A stretch of DNA of 51,491 nt from Chloroflexota bacterium. Its GTDB lineage: Bacteria; Chloroflexota; Anaerolineae; B4-G1. Below the pieces are notes generated by a model, which was not told the origin of the DNA, ran no database searches, and worked only from the letters and a program-made list of their open reading frames with translations. This document shows positions 25,120-34,501 of this stretch, in pieces. How positions within the stretch are numbered: the first letter of the stretch is position 1; every line of letters begins with the position of its first letter. The stretch spans positions 1 to 51,491 of the forward strand of contig JAAZAN010000218.1 of NCBI GenBank assembly GCA_012514315.1, read 5' to 3'. Both the position numbers and the translations under genes were made by a program.

Positions 25120-26424
25120 ATGATGAAGCATACCATCAGACCGGCCCAATTGTGGGCGAGATTGGTGCTCACCAGCATGATCGTTGCGCTTGCGAGCTGT
25201 CGCACGGAAAGATCACTCCGAGATCGTGCCCCCGAGCTCGTAGTGAAGGCCACAGAGAGCATCTACCTGCCTAGCGTCAGGGCCAACACAACTCACCCGA
25301 CCTTACCCGCAACGATACCGCCATCGCCGACGACCACACCAACAATCGCAGCTCCGCTAGAGGCACTCCCGTATTCCACGCCCACTCCCCTGCCTCCACC
25401 CGTGGCCAAACCAGACTACGGAATTCAGGTACACCTGCTGGCAGGCGATATGGAGCAGACGCTCGACTGGGTTGAGGGCCTCGGCGTCGGGTGGATCAAG
25501 CAACAGGTGGAGTGGCATACTATCGAGCATGGCCCCGATGACTTCGACTGGCCACTGTTGGACCAGGCTGTGGCCGCAGCCAACCAGCGCGGATTGAAGC
25601 TGTTGCTGGGAGTGACCAATGCGCCAGATTGGACACGCGCGGAGGAACTAGAGAGTGGGCCCCCTGTAGACTACACCCAGTTTGGCCGATTCATGGGGCA
25701 GCTTGCGTCCCGATACCGTGGACGTGTGGCAGCCTACGAGCTGTGGAACGAGCCCAATTTGGCACGGGAATGGCGCGGGGATACGCTCGACCCAGCCCGG
25801 TTTGTGACATTGGTCGCGGAGGGTGCCCAGGCAGTCCGAGCTGCCGATCCAGACGCTGTCGTGATCAGCGGGGCCCCCGCAGTGACCGGCATCAACGACG
25901 GGGTAGACGCCATCGATGATCAGGCCTACCTGCGTGGCATGGTCGCTGCTGGCGTCACGGCATGGGTTGACGCCATCGGCGCACACCCCTACGGCTTTGC
26001 GAATCCGCCAGACGAGAGTTGGCGAGACGATTCACACGTCGCCACCAGTCACAACAGCCACCCCAGCTTCTTCTTCCGGGACACGCTCGTAGACTATCGC
26101 GCGATACTCATCGAGGGAGGCCAGCCCGTCCCACCCATCTGGGTCACGGAGTTCGGCTGGGCATCGACCGATCAGATGGGACCGATGGACTCAACCGGCT
26201 GGGAATACGCGCGCGAGGTCAGTGAGGCACAGCAAGCGGAATACACTGTCCGCGCGTTTGCGATGGGCGATGAGTGGCCGTGGGTCGAGACTATGTTCCT
26301 GTGGAACTTGAACCTGGCGCCGATTTGGGGGACTGGCAATCCCACGTCAGCCTATAGTCTGCTTCGACCCGACGGGTCCTATCGCTCGGCGTATCTCGCA
26401 CTGCGTTTCGCGGAACCACAGTAG
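25120..26424 (+). CDS. GH39/clan GH-A-like secreted lipoprotein (putative glycoside hydrolase)
   Basis: A 434-residue exported lipoprotein: the signal peptide ends in the lipobox LASC with Cys27. A Thr/Pro-rich linker (about 55-95) leads to a TIM barrel of clan GH-A with the acid/base Glu211 in YELWNEPN and the nucleophile Glu344 in WVTEFGW. This layout is common for cellulase/beta-xylosidase-like enzymes of family GH39 or GH5. It likely cleaves beta-linked plant or microbial polysaccharide at the cell surface; the exact linkage is unknown. ATG 25120 is right at the predicted transcription start; ATG 25123 is an alternative. Confidence 0.88.
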   Translation: MMKHTIRPAQLWARLVLTSMIVALASCRTERSLRDRAPELVVKATESIYLPSVRANTTHPTLPATIPPSPTTTPTIAAPLEALPYSTPTPLPPPVAKPDYGIQVHLLAGDMEQTLDWVEGLGVGWIKQQVEWHTIEHGPDDFDWPLLDQAVAAANQRGLKLLLGVTNAPDWTRAEELESGPPVDYTQFGRFMGQLASRYRGRVAAYELWNEPNLAREWRGDTLDPARFVTLVAEGAQAVRAADPDAVVISGAPAVTGINDGVDAIDDQAYLRGMVAAGVTAWVDAIGAHPYGFANPPDESWRDDSHVATSHNSHPSFFFRDTLVDYRAILIEGGQPVPPIWVTEFGWASTDQMGPMDSTGWEYAREVSEAQQAEYTVRAFAMGDEWPWVETMFLWNLNLAPIWGTGNPTSAYSLLRPDGSYRSAYLALRFAEPQ

Positions 26425-26473
26425 GGCGCAAGGCACATCAGCGAGCATGCCCCGCCTCGCGTCGCCACTCAGC

Positions 26474-27238
26474 TCATTCCGCGCGCACGCGTAACGCACC
26501 GGAGTAGACGCGAAACCTGCCCCCGCGCGCGTATCCGATCAGCGTGATCCCCCACGCTTGAGCCAACTGCACCGAAAGCGACGTGGGGGATGTGCGCGAT
26601 ATCACTATGGGCGCCCCCATGCGAGCCGCCTTGGAGATCATCTCCGAGCTCACCCGTCCACTCGTCAGCAGTACCCGGTCCTGCATACAGCGCCCTTCGA
26701 TGAGACACATGCCGGCCACCTTGTCCAGCGCATTGTGCCGGCCGATATCCTCGGCTGAACAGAGCAGTTGGTCCCCATCCCCCATACCCGCCACGTGGAG
26801 GCCTCCGCACTGACGATACCGGATGGCCCGTTGGGAGAGCTCGTCGATCATGCGGAGTACCTGAGAGGAGTTGATCTGAAAGTTGGAGTTGACACGGTGG
26901 TGCGCCTGAACCAGGTCATCGAAGGTAGTGCCGCCGGAGCAGCCGGAGGTGATCGTCCGGACAGCGGGCACGTCGATATCGTGTTCTAGCCAAACATCGA
27001 CACAGCGCTCACTGCCACACCGGTCAATAACAGCGACTTCCTCGAGCCCACGGATCAAGCGTTCATTGAACAGAAATCCCAGAGCCAGCGCGTCAAGCTG
27101 TATGGGCGTACACCGCATGCTCACAAGCGGCTGTCCGTTCACATACAGGGTCACTGTCTCCTCTGCCGGCACACATCCAGATACACTCTGGAAGCGGCCG
27201 GCAGAGAAGTCAAGGTAGATCGCAGGGTGCAAGCCCAC
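26474..27238 (-). CDS. fdhD: Formate dehydrogenase accessory sulfurtransferase FdhD
   Basis: A 254-residue FdhD, which passes sulfur from a cysteine desulfurase to the molybdenum or tungsten bis-MGD cofactor of formate dehydrogenase. The active-site loop is TSGCSGGTTF, with one Cys (Cys100) rather than the two of the E. coli C-x-x-C loop. LALGFLFNERLI and VLLTSGRVSSEMISKAARMG are typical. The GTG start (27238) lies 18 bp after transketolase, so it is co-transcribed with tkt. No formate dehydrogenase is encoded in the window. Confidence 0.92.
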   Translation of the reverse strand: MGLHPAIYLDFSAGRFQSVSGCVPAEETVTLYVNGQPLVSMRCTPIQLDALALGFLFNERLIRGLEEVAVIDRCGSERCVDVWLEHDIDVPAVRTITSGCSGGTTFDDLVQAHHRVNSNFQINSSQVLRMIDELSQRAIRYRQCGGLHVAGMGDGDQLLCSAEDIGRHNALDKVAGMCLIEGRCMQDRVLLTSGRVSSEMISKAARMGAPIVISRTSPTSLSVQLAQAWGITLIGYARGGRFRVYSGALRVRAE

Positions 27239-27256
27239 ACCGCCTCTGACCAGTAT

Positions 27257-29257
27257 CTACTTGCCGAGAAGACGTAGGGCTCGCTCGGCAACCGCCTCAG
27301 GAGTGAAGCCGAACTTCTTCATCAGATCTTTGTAGGGCGCGGATGCACCGAATCGATCGATTCCAAGCACATCACCAGCCGTCCCTACATACTTATGCCA
27401 GACGGACGTGACGCCGGCCTCAATCCCCATCCGAGCGGTCACATCAGGCGGCAGTACACCATCCCGATAGGATTGCGGTTGAGCATCGAACAGCTCCATG
27501 CTCGGCATGCTAACCACACGCACGGCGATTCCTTGCTGGGTCAGCAGGTCGCGAGCTGCCAGTGCCAGGGCCACTTCAGAACCAGTTGCGATCAGGATCA
27601 CGTCGGGCGTGCCAGAAGCATCAGCTAGGATGTACGCTCCGCGAGCGACTGTCTCGGCCGCGTCCCGTCGACTCTCGTCCATCACCGGCAGGCTCTGTCG
27701 CGTCAACGCAAGCGCGGTTGGCCCATCACGTCGTTCGAGCGCCACTTGCCAGGCCGCAGCAGTCTCATTTGCATCGGCTGGCCGGATCACGACGAGGTTG
27801 GGTATCACCCGCAATGCAGCCAGGTGTTCGACTGGTTGGTGTGTCGGTCCGTCCTCGCCCAGCCAGACTGAATCGTGTGTCCAGATGTAGACGACCGGCA
27901 GCCCCATCAGCGCCGCAACTCGCACGGACGGACGCATATAGTCGGAGAATACGAGGAACGTCCCACCGTAGACCCGCAGCCCACCGTGCAGTGCCATGCC
28001 ATTGAGGATCGATCCCATCCCGTGCTCACGCACACCAAAGTGGAAGTTCCGTCCGCCCTCAGCACCACACTGGAAAGCCAGGCAGCTCTTGAGTTGTGTG
28101 TTGTTCGACGGCGCAAGATCAGCAGAACCGCCGATGAGTGTTGGCAGTACAGGCGCGATGGCGTTGAGCACGTTACCAGACGCTTTGCGCGTCGCCATCG
28201 GCCCATCACCGGCGTCAAACGTAGGCAGTGCCTCTTGCCATCCCTCGGGCAGCTCGCCGGCAAGCAGTGTATCCAGAAGAACCGCCTCCTCAGGATATGC
28301 CACGCGGTACCGCGTCAGAAGATCCGTCCACTTAGCCTGAGCTGTGCGCCCTTGCTCTACAGCGTGCCGGAACACCGCCAAGGCTTCATCCGGGATATGG
28401 AACGGCTCGTCAGTGGGCCACCCTAACGCTTCCTTCGTCAAGCGGATTTCCTCTACCCCCAGCGGAGCGCCGTGAGCCTCCGCCGAATTTTGCATATTGG
28501 GGGCCCCGTAAGCGATATGCGTACGGCAGGCGATCAGCGATGGCCTATCCTGCTCGGCCTGGGCCGCGCGGATCGCCGCATCCACCGCATCGAGACTATG
28601 CCCATCCACCTCCTGGACGTGCCAGCCATACGCCCGGAAACGAGCGAGCACATCCTCTGTGAAAGCCAGATCGGTCGATCCCTCGATTGAGATCTCGTTA
28701 TCATCGTAGAGATAGATGAGCTTCCGCAATCCCAGGTGCCCCGCCAGACTGGCCGCCTCGTGGCTGACCCCCTCCATCAGGTCACCATCCGATACGATCG
28801 CGTACGTATGGTGATCGAAAAGCGGGAAGTCGGGGCGATTGAATGTCGCCGCGAGGAAGCTCTCCGCGATCGCCATGCCTACCCCGTTGGCGAATCCCTG
28901 GCCCAGCGGCCCGGTCGTCGTTTCGACCCCCGGCGTCAGGCCATACTCAGGGTGTCCTGGCGTCAGGCTGTCCAACTGCCGGAACCGCTTCAGTTCATCG
29001 AGTGGCAGATCATAGCCGGTGAGATGCAGCAGGCTGTAGAGCAGCATCGAACCGTGTCCCGCTGACAACACGAAGCGGTCTCGATTCGGCCACTGCGGAT
29101 CGGACGGACTATGCACCAGAAACCGGGTCCACAGCACATATGTCGCATCGGCCATTCCCATCGGCATACCCGGATGTCCGGACTTTGCCTTCTGCACGCC
29201 GTCCATCGCAAGCGTGCGAATCGTGTTCACACATAGCTGATCAAGATTATCGGTCAT
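27257..29257 (-). CDS. tkt: Transketolase
   Basis: A 666-residue thiamine-diphosphate enzyme that moves two-carbon units between sugar phosphates in the pentose phosphate pathway. It has the N-terminal [12 protein letters not shown], the ThDP motif [13 protein letters not shown] through DDNEISIEG, and the central Pyr domain ([18 protein letters not shown]) with the catalytic Glu. Length and domain order are standard. It has GAGGAG eight bases upstream of ATG 29257 and its own promoter placed immediately after the terminator of the previous gene. Confidence 0.97.
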   Translation of the reverse strand: MTDNLDQLCVNTIRTLAMDGVQKAKSGHPGMPMGMADATYVLWTRFLVHSPSDPQWPNRDRFVLSAGHGSMLLYSLLHLTGYDLPLDELKRFRQLDSLTPGHPEYGLTPGVETTTGPLGQGFANGVGMAIAESFLAATFNRPDFPLFDHHTYAIVSDGDLMEGVSHEAASLAGHLGLRKLIYLYDDNEISIEGSTDLAFTEDVLARFRAYGWHVQEVDGHSLDAVDAAIRAAQAEQDRPSLIACRTHIAYGAPNMQNSAEAHGAPLGVEEIRLTKEALGWPTDEPFHIPDEALAVFRHAVEQGRTAQAKWTDLLTRYRVAYPEEAVLLDTLLAGELPEGWQEALPTFDAGDGPMATRKASGNVLNAIAPVLPTLIGGSADLAPSNNTQLKSCLAFQCGAEGGRNFHFGVREHGMGSILNGMALHGGLRVYGGTFLVFSDYMRPSVRVAALMGLPVVYIWTHDSVWLGEDGPTHQPVEHLAALRVIPNLVVIRPADANETAAAWQVALERRDGPTALALTRQSLPVMDESRRDAAETVARGAYILADASGTPDVILIATGSEVALALAARDLLTQQGIAVRVVSMPSMELFDAQPQSYRDGVLPPDVTARMGIEAGVTSVWHKYVGTAGDVLGIDRFGASAPYKDLMKKFGFTPEAVAERALRLLGK

Positions 29258-29289
29258 TGCACACTCCTCATGTCAGAAATCGCCTCCCT

Positions 29290-29317
29290 ATTCTATCCGC
29301 ATCAACCCCGATGGCAA
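29290..29317 (-). promoter_or_regulatory. Promoter of the tkt-fdhD operon
   Basis: Minus strand TTGCCA (29317-29312), 16-bp spacer, TAGAAT (29295-29290). It starts four bases past the T-run of the upstream terminator. Confidence 0.65.
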
Positions 29318-29320
29318 GGT

Positions 29321-29354
29321 AAGAAAAAAAGGCCGCCCTGCGGACCGGGCAGCC
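29321..29354 (-). terminator. Intrinsic terminator after the lipoprotein gene
   Basis: Minus strand stem GGCTGCCC/GGGCGGCC (29354-29331, one T-G pair, 8-nt loop) followed by TTTTTTTCTT. It sits 20 bp after the lipoprotein stop. Confidence 0.88.
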
Positions 29355-29374
29355 CTCTTCCTACCTCAACCATC

Positions 29375-30451
29375 TCACTGCGCCATGACGACGACCGCGA
29401 CCGACCCGTCCTCATTCAGTGAGACACTGACCGTCACGGATTGACTACCCTGAGTGAACTGAAGCATAGCCGAATCATCGCTAACGAAAGAATCCGAACT
29501 CTCCGTCCATCCGATCGCCGACATCTCGTCCTGGTAGAAGGCAATCACGTCGGCGATAGCGCTGGAGGTCTGATACATCAGTGACTCCCCGAATGCACTC
29601 ACCTCAGACGCATCGGGCAGCATAGGGTAACTGCTCTCGATGTCGGCACAGCCGACAGGCGGCTCGATAGCCGACGTCTGATTGACGCTGCGAACCTCAT
29701 AGTCCATCGTGACATGCCCCGACTCATTGCTCAGCGGGCTCTGACCTTCCGCTTCCATGGAGTACTTGACCACGTATCCCCCGTCGACGGCAATCCACAC
29801 TTCGCCCTGCACTTCGGTGTAAGATCCTGAGAGTGACGCCTCCTCATCGAACACGTAGTGCTTGCATAGCACACCATTCACGGTCTGATCCGGTAACACA
29901 CGCTTCAGGCCAGACGCGCCGCCCATCACATCATCCGGCGTGACGATCGCGCCAACCAGATCATCACCCTCACCCAACGATGTCTGAACGCATTGACCGC
30001 CGCCCACGGTGATGTATTGCCTCTCGCCGATACGAACCATCTCGATTGTACCCTCTGCAACGTCGCCCTCGATCACGACGCGCTGCGCCAAGGGCTCACG
30101 GATCGTCTCGATCTCCATCCCGTAGGTTGACGTGGTGCTCTGATCCTGATCCGAGAACGACATCACAAAGGATGCCGTGTAGCTGGACAGGCTCTCAAGC
30201 CCTGAGGTCACCGAGCTCAGATCAAGCTCTTCCTCTGCCTCAGCATCGGACTCCGGGGTCGCCTGAGCAACGTCAGCGCCATCCACGCTCTCTTCACTCT
30301 CTTCGCTCTCTACAGTCGCCAAAGCGACTTCTGGGGAAGCCTCCGATGTCTCGCCTGAGCCTCCAATCTGAGGCAGTCCGCTCAGACCACATCCCAACGA
30401 GAAGCACAGTAACACGCCCAAGAGAACTAACACGCCTGATTGCCTTGACAT
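29375..30451 (-). CDS. Lipoprotein with LolA/LppX-like beta domain
   Basis: A 358-residue exported lipoprotein. The signal peptide ends in SLGC with Cys21, followed by an acidic Ser/Glu-rich linker (about 30-75). Residues ~77-250 (SLSSYTASFVMSFSDQ, GERQYITVGGGQCV, YVVKYSMEAEGQ) look like the LolA/LppX half-barrel that holds lipids or lipoproteins. The C-terminal ~75 residues (IADVIAFYQDEMSAIGW) form a small domain often seen in Chloroflexota surface proteins. ATG 30451 has GGAGG eight bases upstream, while the frame continues upstream without support. Function is inferred from fold only. Confidence 0.82.
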   Translation of the reverse strand: MSRQSGVLVLLGVLLCFSLGCGLSGLPQIGGSGETSEASPEVALATVESEESEESVDGADVAQATPESDAEAEEELDLSSVTSGLESLSSYTASFVMSFSDQDQSTTSTYGMEIETIREPLAQRVVIEGDVAEGTIEMVRIGERQYITVGGGQCVQTSLGEGDDLVGAIVTPDDVMGGASGLKRVLPDQTVNGVLCKHYVFDEEASLSGSYTEVQGEVWIAVDGGYVVKYSMEAEGQSPLSNESGHVTMDYEVRSVNQTSAIEPPVGCADIESSYPMLPDASEVSAFGESLMYQTSSAIADVIAFYQDEMSAIGWTESSDSFVSDDSAMLQFTQGSQSVTVSVSLNEDGSVAVVVMAQ

Positions 30452-30575
30452 TAAATCGCCTCCATTGTAGGAAGATTGTCGGACAGTCGAGCACAGTAAC
30501 CCCACTCGCTGCCGCACAACACGCGGAACGTAACGACCCCTTCTGAGGTACTTTGGGGATGGCGTCGGCCACGAC

Positions 30576-31100
30576 CTACACGCGAAGGTAGATACGCCAC
30601 TCGGCTGGCACGTCACCAGACGCCACAACATAGCCAACACGGGGCGTCTTGGGCTCCCAGCGCATTCGCATCCCAGCCTCGTGCGGAGTGCGAGCCCCCT
30701 TACGACCGTTGCACCAGAGACAGGCGCACGCCGTGTTACCCCAGGAATTGCCGCCGCCCCGACTGCGGGGAATCACGTGATCGACTGTAAAATCCGAACG
30801 CGACAGGATTCTGCTATGACTTCGATCCCCAACCGAAGCGCCGCAGTAGATACAGCGGTAACTGTCACGCGATAGAACACCGCGGCGGCTCCAGACCGCC
30901 CCACGGCGTGGCGCGTTGACGTAATAGCGCAGTCGCAGAACGGAGGGCACCTCGAAGACGGCGTTCGGTGTATGCACCTGAGCCGCCACACCGTCCACCC
31001 CCTCCACCACGCCACGCATCAACAGGGCCACTGCCCGACGAATGGGGATGACACGCAGTGGCTCGTAGGTCGCATTGAGCAGCAGTACACGTGCCGACAT
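30576..31100 (-). CDS. HNH endonuclease family protein
   Basis: A 174-residue HNH nuclease of the stand-alone bacterial type. A zinc knuckle CIYCG pairs with CLWCN, enclosing the HNH core FTVDHVIPRSRGGGNSWGN, with Asp-His and Asn as metal and water ligands, and the family tail KGARTPHEAGM. The N-terminal ~70 residues (RVLLLNATYEPLRVIPIRRA) are typical of this subfamily. Start ATG 31100 is set by GGAGGGGAAGG upstream. No restriction methylase is adjacent, so a housekeeping or repair role is likelier than restriction; this is inference. Confidence 0.92.
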   Translation of the reverse strand: MSARVLLLNATYEPLRVIPIRRAVALLMRGVVEGVDGVAAQVHTPNAVFEVPSVLRLRYYVNAPRRGAVWSRRGVLSRDSYRCIYCGASVGDRSHSRILSRSDFTVDHVIPRSRGGGNSWGNTACACLWCNGRKGARTPHEAGMRMRWEPKTPRVGYVVASGDVPAEWRIYLRV

Positions 31101-31305
31101 ACCTTCCCCTCCGCACCGTTCGTCTGAACCCACATACACTTACTCCGATCGACCGATGCGCTCATGTTGTATCATACTTTGCGGATTCCCGCCAATCGGG
31201 CCGCCCGACCTCGGGATCCTCGACGGACCTGAGAGCTCGACTGGACTGTCGCATCGCCTGCGTGCATAGAGTGTGCGCTCCACCGGACAGACAATAGTCA
31301 GCGAT

Positions 31306-31334
31306 TTGCGGAGCGCTCTCCGCCGTGCTACAAT
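31306..31334 (+). promoter_or_regulatory. Promoter of the amino-sugar operon
   Basis: TTGCGG (31306-31311), 17-bp spacer, TACAAT (31329-31334). The leader is about 24 nt with GGAGGGAAGG before ATG 31365. It probably drives the five genes up to 36253. Confidence 0.7.
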
Positions 31335-31364
31335 CCCCGACATACGTGTCCCCGGAGGGAAGGC

Positions 31365-32396
31365 ATGTCGCATCGACTCAGAGTCGTGATGGCAGGCTGC
31401 GGCGGGATCAGTCGCGCCTGGCTGGACGCAATCCGCAACATCCCCGAAATCGAGATGGTGGGATTCGTTGACATCAACCCGGAAGCTGCCGAAAGACGGG
31501 CCCGTGAGGGGGGCTGGCCCAATGCGCTGGTGGGCGCTGATCTGTCCTGCGTCCTCGACTCGGCCGAACCCGACGCACTTTTCGACTGCACGATTCCAGA
31601 GGCCCATGTCGATGTCACCCTCACTGCCCTGGCGCACGGCTGTCACGTTCTGGGCGAGAAGCCGCTCGCTGACACGATGGAAAACGCACGCAGGATGGTG
31701 GCGGCCGCACGGCAAGCTGATCGCATCTACGCCGTGATTCAGAACCGGCGATACGACCCCAATATCCGTCGACTGCGCGAGTTCCTCATCTCGGGCGTCA
31801 TCGGACGCATCACAACTGTGCACTGCGACTTCTTCATCGGCGCTCACTTCGGCGGGTTTCGCGACCATATGCGCCACGTCCTCTTACTTGATATGGCCAT
31901 CCACACATTCGATGCCGCTCGGTTCATCTCAGGGGCCGATCCGATGATCGTGAGTTGTACCGAATGGAACCCACCGGGGTCCTGGTACGACTATGACGCA
32001 TCGGCTGTGGCTGTGTTCGGGATGACGGATGACATCGTATACACATATCGGGGCAGTTGGTGTGCGGAGGGGTTGAACACCTCGTGGGAAAGCACCTGGC
32101 GTGTGATCGGCACGCAGGGCAGCGTCGAGTGGGATGGAGGTGAGGGGTTCAGAGCTCAGGTCGTCAGCGGCACCGGAGGCTTCATCGCCGACCTGACTGA
32201 TGTAACGATACCACCTCATGACGCTGGGGAGAAGGTGGGTGGCCACGCAGGCGTCATTCGGGAGTTCGTACAGTGTGTTCAGGCTGGAACCGTGCCCGAG
32301 ACAGTCTGCACCGACAATATCCGGAGTCTCTCCATGGTGTTCGGCGCCATACAGAGCGCCGAACAAGGCATTCGGATAGCCGTGAAGGACCTGTAG
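31365..32396 (+). CDS. Gfo/Idh/MocA family oxidoreductase
   Basis: A 343-residue dehydrogenase with an N-terminal NAD(P) Rossmann fold (VVMAGCGGISRAW near 7-19) and catalytic EKPLAD (about 100-105). HVLLLDMAIHTFDAARF holds the His of the active-site H-x-x-x-D/H motif. First gene of a five-gene plus-strand operon with nanE and a ROK kinase, so it may oxidise or epimerise an amino-sugar derivative. It differs clearly from the other Gfo/Idh/MocA protein in the window and is not a recent copy. Confidence 0.92.
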   Translation: MSHRLRVVMAGCGGISRAWLDAIRNIPEIEMVGFVDINPEAAERRAREGGWPNALVGADLSCVLDSAEPDALFDCTIPEAHVDVTLTALAHGCHVLGEKPLADTMENARRMVAAARQADRIYAVIQNRRYDPNIRRLREFLISGVIGRITTVHCDFFIGAHFGGFRDHMRHVLLLDMAIHTFDAARFISGADPMIVSCTEWNPPGSWYDYDASAVAVFGMTDDIVYTYRGSWCAEGLNTSWESTWRVIGTQGSVEWDGGEGFRAQVVSGTGGFIADLTDVTIPPHDAGEKVGGHAGVIREFVQCVQAGTVPETVCTDNIRSLSMVFGAIQSAEQGIRIAVKDL

Positions 32397-32464
32397 CCAC
32401 GCACTGCAGAGAGATCCCTCACGACGATCCTGTCTCATCGCCGACATCATCACAGGAGGTTGCG

Positions 32465-33676
32465 ATGGTCGATTCCACAGCATACGCCGAGCTGGCTCTG
32501 TCTCACATCCGTTACCTGTCAGAGACAATCGGTGGACGAGGATCGACCACGCACCAAGAGCGACAGGGGGCTCAGTACGCCTGCGATACGATGGCAGGCG
32601 CCCGAATTCCATCACGTCTAGAACCCTTCCGCTCCGGTCGCTCCACATATCGGCCGTTTGTGCTGGCTTTCGGCGCGGCTCTGATCAGCACCGCTCTCTA
32701 TTTCGCAACTCACTTCCGTCTGGTGGCGCTCGTTGCCGGTGCAATCAGCGCCCTCAGTGCCTGGGGCATGTTCGCGGAGTTGGATTTCTCCTCCAACTGG
32801 ATGCGAAAGCTCCTGCCCACCGGATCCAGTCAGAATGCGGTGGGCGTAGTTCAGGCCAAGAAGAATCGCCGCCACCGCATTGTTCTCTTGGGGCATGTGG
32901 ACACGCATAGAACCCCGGTGTTCTACAGCTCGACCACCTGGCACAAACTCTTTGTTGCACTGGTCGGTGGGACCTTCATCAGCCTGGCAGTCAGCGCCGT
33001 CGTCTACATTCTCCTGGCCGTCACAGGGTGGGTCTGGCTACATTGGGCGCTTATCGTGGCGACCGCCGTGCAGTTGTTTGCACTGGTGCTCTGTGTCCAT
33101 GCTGACATAACGCCATACAGCCCTGGAGCTAACGACAACGCATCAGGTGTCGGTACTATCCTTGCCCTGGGTCATCGACTCGCTCAATATCCTCTGCAGC
33201 ACACGGAGGTCTGGCTGGTGGCTGATGGGTGTGAGGAACTGGGCTGCTACGGGGCTGCCGCTCTCGTCGACCAACATCCCGATGAACTGAGGAATGCGAC
33301 GATCATCGCTCTCGACATCGTGGGGGCAGGCGACCCGGCATTCCTGATCAACGACGGCCTGTTGAGAAAGTACCCGGTCGATTCACCAACGCTCTCCATC
33401 GCCCGTCAGGTATCGAAAGACCATCCCGCGCTGAGAGCTTTCGAGCACGCTGGCATCGCCTACACCGATAGCGCGGTGCTGCTCAAGCGTGGCTATCGCG
33501 CATTCACCATCGACGCCCTGCCACGCGAGGAGGCAGGCGCGGTCCAGTGGCACCAGATGACCGACACCGTCGACCGGATCGAGCTCGACTGCCTGCGTCG
33601 CGTGCATGAGTTCGTTTGGAATATCCTGACAGGAATCGACCAGGAACAACAATCGTCTGCACAGAGGAGTACATGA
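32465..33676 (+). CDS. M28-family membrane metallopeptidase
   Basis: A 403-residue zinc aminopeptidase-like protein. The ligands are all present: His144 and Asp146 (GHVDTH), Asp224 (GANDNASG), Glu257/Glu258 (CEELG), Asp284 and His363 (QWHQMTDT). Four hydrophobic helices interrupt the fold: two near 63-103, before the first ligand, and two near 162-212 between His144/Asp146 and Asp224. This makes it a membrane-bound form, with the catalytic parts on one face. ATG 32465 has AGGAGG eight bases upstream. The stop overlaps the SDR start (ATGA), so the two are coupled. It may trim peptides from peptidoglycan-type amino sugars; this is inference. Confidence 0.9.
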   Translation: MVDSTAYAELALSHIRYLSETIGGRGSTTHQERQGAQYACDTMAGARIPSRLEPFRSGRSTYRPFVLAFGAALISTALYFATHFRLVALVAGAISALSAWGMFAELDFSSNWMRKLLPTGSSQNAVGVVQAKKNRRHRIVLLGHVDTHRTPVFYSSTTWHKLFVALVGGTFISLAVSAVVYILLAVTGWVWLHWALIVATAVQLFALVLCVHADITPYSPGANDNASGVGTILALGHRLAQYPLQHTEVWLVADGCEELGCYGAAALVDQHPDELRNATIIALDIVGAGDPAFLINDGLLRKYPVDSPTLSIARQVSKDHPALRAFEHAGIAYTDSAVLLKRGYRAFTIDALPREEAGAVQWHQMTDTVDRIELDCLRRVHEFVWNILTGIDQEQQSSAQRST

Positions 33677-34500
33677 CCACGCCAACCCGCTCTGAGTTCA
33701 AGACAACATACGAGTCCATCCGACCCCGCTATCCCGAGCTGGTCGGAAAGGTCGCGCTCGTCACCGGTTCGAGCCATGGGATTGGGACAGGCATCGCGAT
33801 GCGTCTGGCACGCGAAGGAATGAGAGTCGTTATCAATGGGCGCACGCTCGAAGCAATCGAACAGACTGTTGCTGAGTTCCAGGCCTTCGGTATCCAGGCT
33901 GTGGGCATAGCCGGCGACGTGGGCCGTTCGGAAGACGTGGACCGATTGTTCCAGACCACGGTCGAGGCATTCGGAACTGTGGATCTGCTTGTCAACAACG
34001 CGGCCGACCTGAGGCGCAGCCACTTCTTCGAGGCCGATGAGACGCTTCTAGACGATCAACTACTGAGTAACATTCGAGGACCGTACATCTGCAGCTACCG
34101 GGCCGCTGAGATCATGCGTGATCAAGGCTCCGGCAGCATTATCCACATCAGCTCAGTGGGAGGCCTGCGTGCGCATTGGCGGGGCCTGCCCTATGACATG
34201 ACCAAGGGCGCGCTCGATGCGTTGACGCGAGCGCAGGCCCTGGAGCTCGCCGACTACGGAATCCGCGTCAATGCGGTCGCACCGGGTGCCACGCGCACCG
34301 AGCGGACACCCGCAGACGACAGTCCGCAGGGGCAGGCCACAGGAAGCCGTGTGCCACTGCGGCGCTACGGATTGCCCACAGAGATCGGGGCAGCAGTAGC
34401 GTTCCTCGCTTCGCCCGATGCTGCCTACATCACCGGCCAAGTGATCTACGTGGATGGTGGGCTCACCATCCAACTCGGCTTGCGGGAGTATCCAGTCTAG
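33673..34500 (+). CDS. SDR family oxidoreductase
   Basis: A 275-residue short-chain dehydrogenase/reductase. The NAD(P) motif TGSSHGIG is at 31-38, NNA near 108-110, and the catalytic Ser160/161 with Tyr174 and Lys178 (YDMTK) are all present, along with VDGG near the C-terminus. It is a classical soluble SDR. It overlaps the M28 gene by four bases and ends one base before nanE, so it belongs to the amino-sugar operon and could act on a ManNAc or GlcNAc derivative or a related sugar alcohol. Confidence 0.92.
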   Translation: MTTPTRSEFKTTYESIRPRYPELVGKVALVTGSSHGIGTGIAMRLAREGMRVVINGRTLEAIEQTVAEFQAFGIQAVGIAGDVGRSEDVDRLFQTTVEAFGTVDLLVNNAADLRRSHFFEADETLLDDQLLSNIRGPYICSYRAAEIMRDQGSGSIIHISSVGGLRAHWRGLPYDMTKGALDALTRAQALELADYGIRVNAVAPGATRTERTPADDSPQGQATGSRVPLRRYGLPTEIGAAVAFLASPDAAYITGQVIYVDGGLTIQLGLREYPV

Positions 34501-34501
34501 T

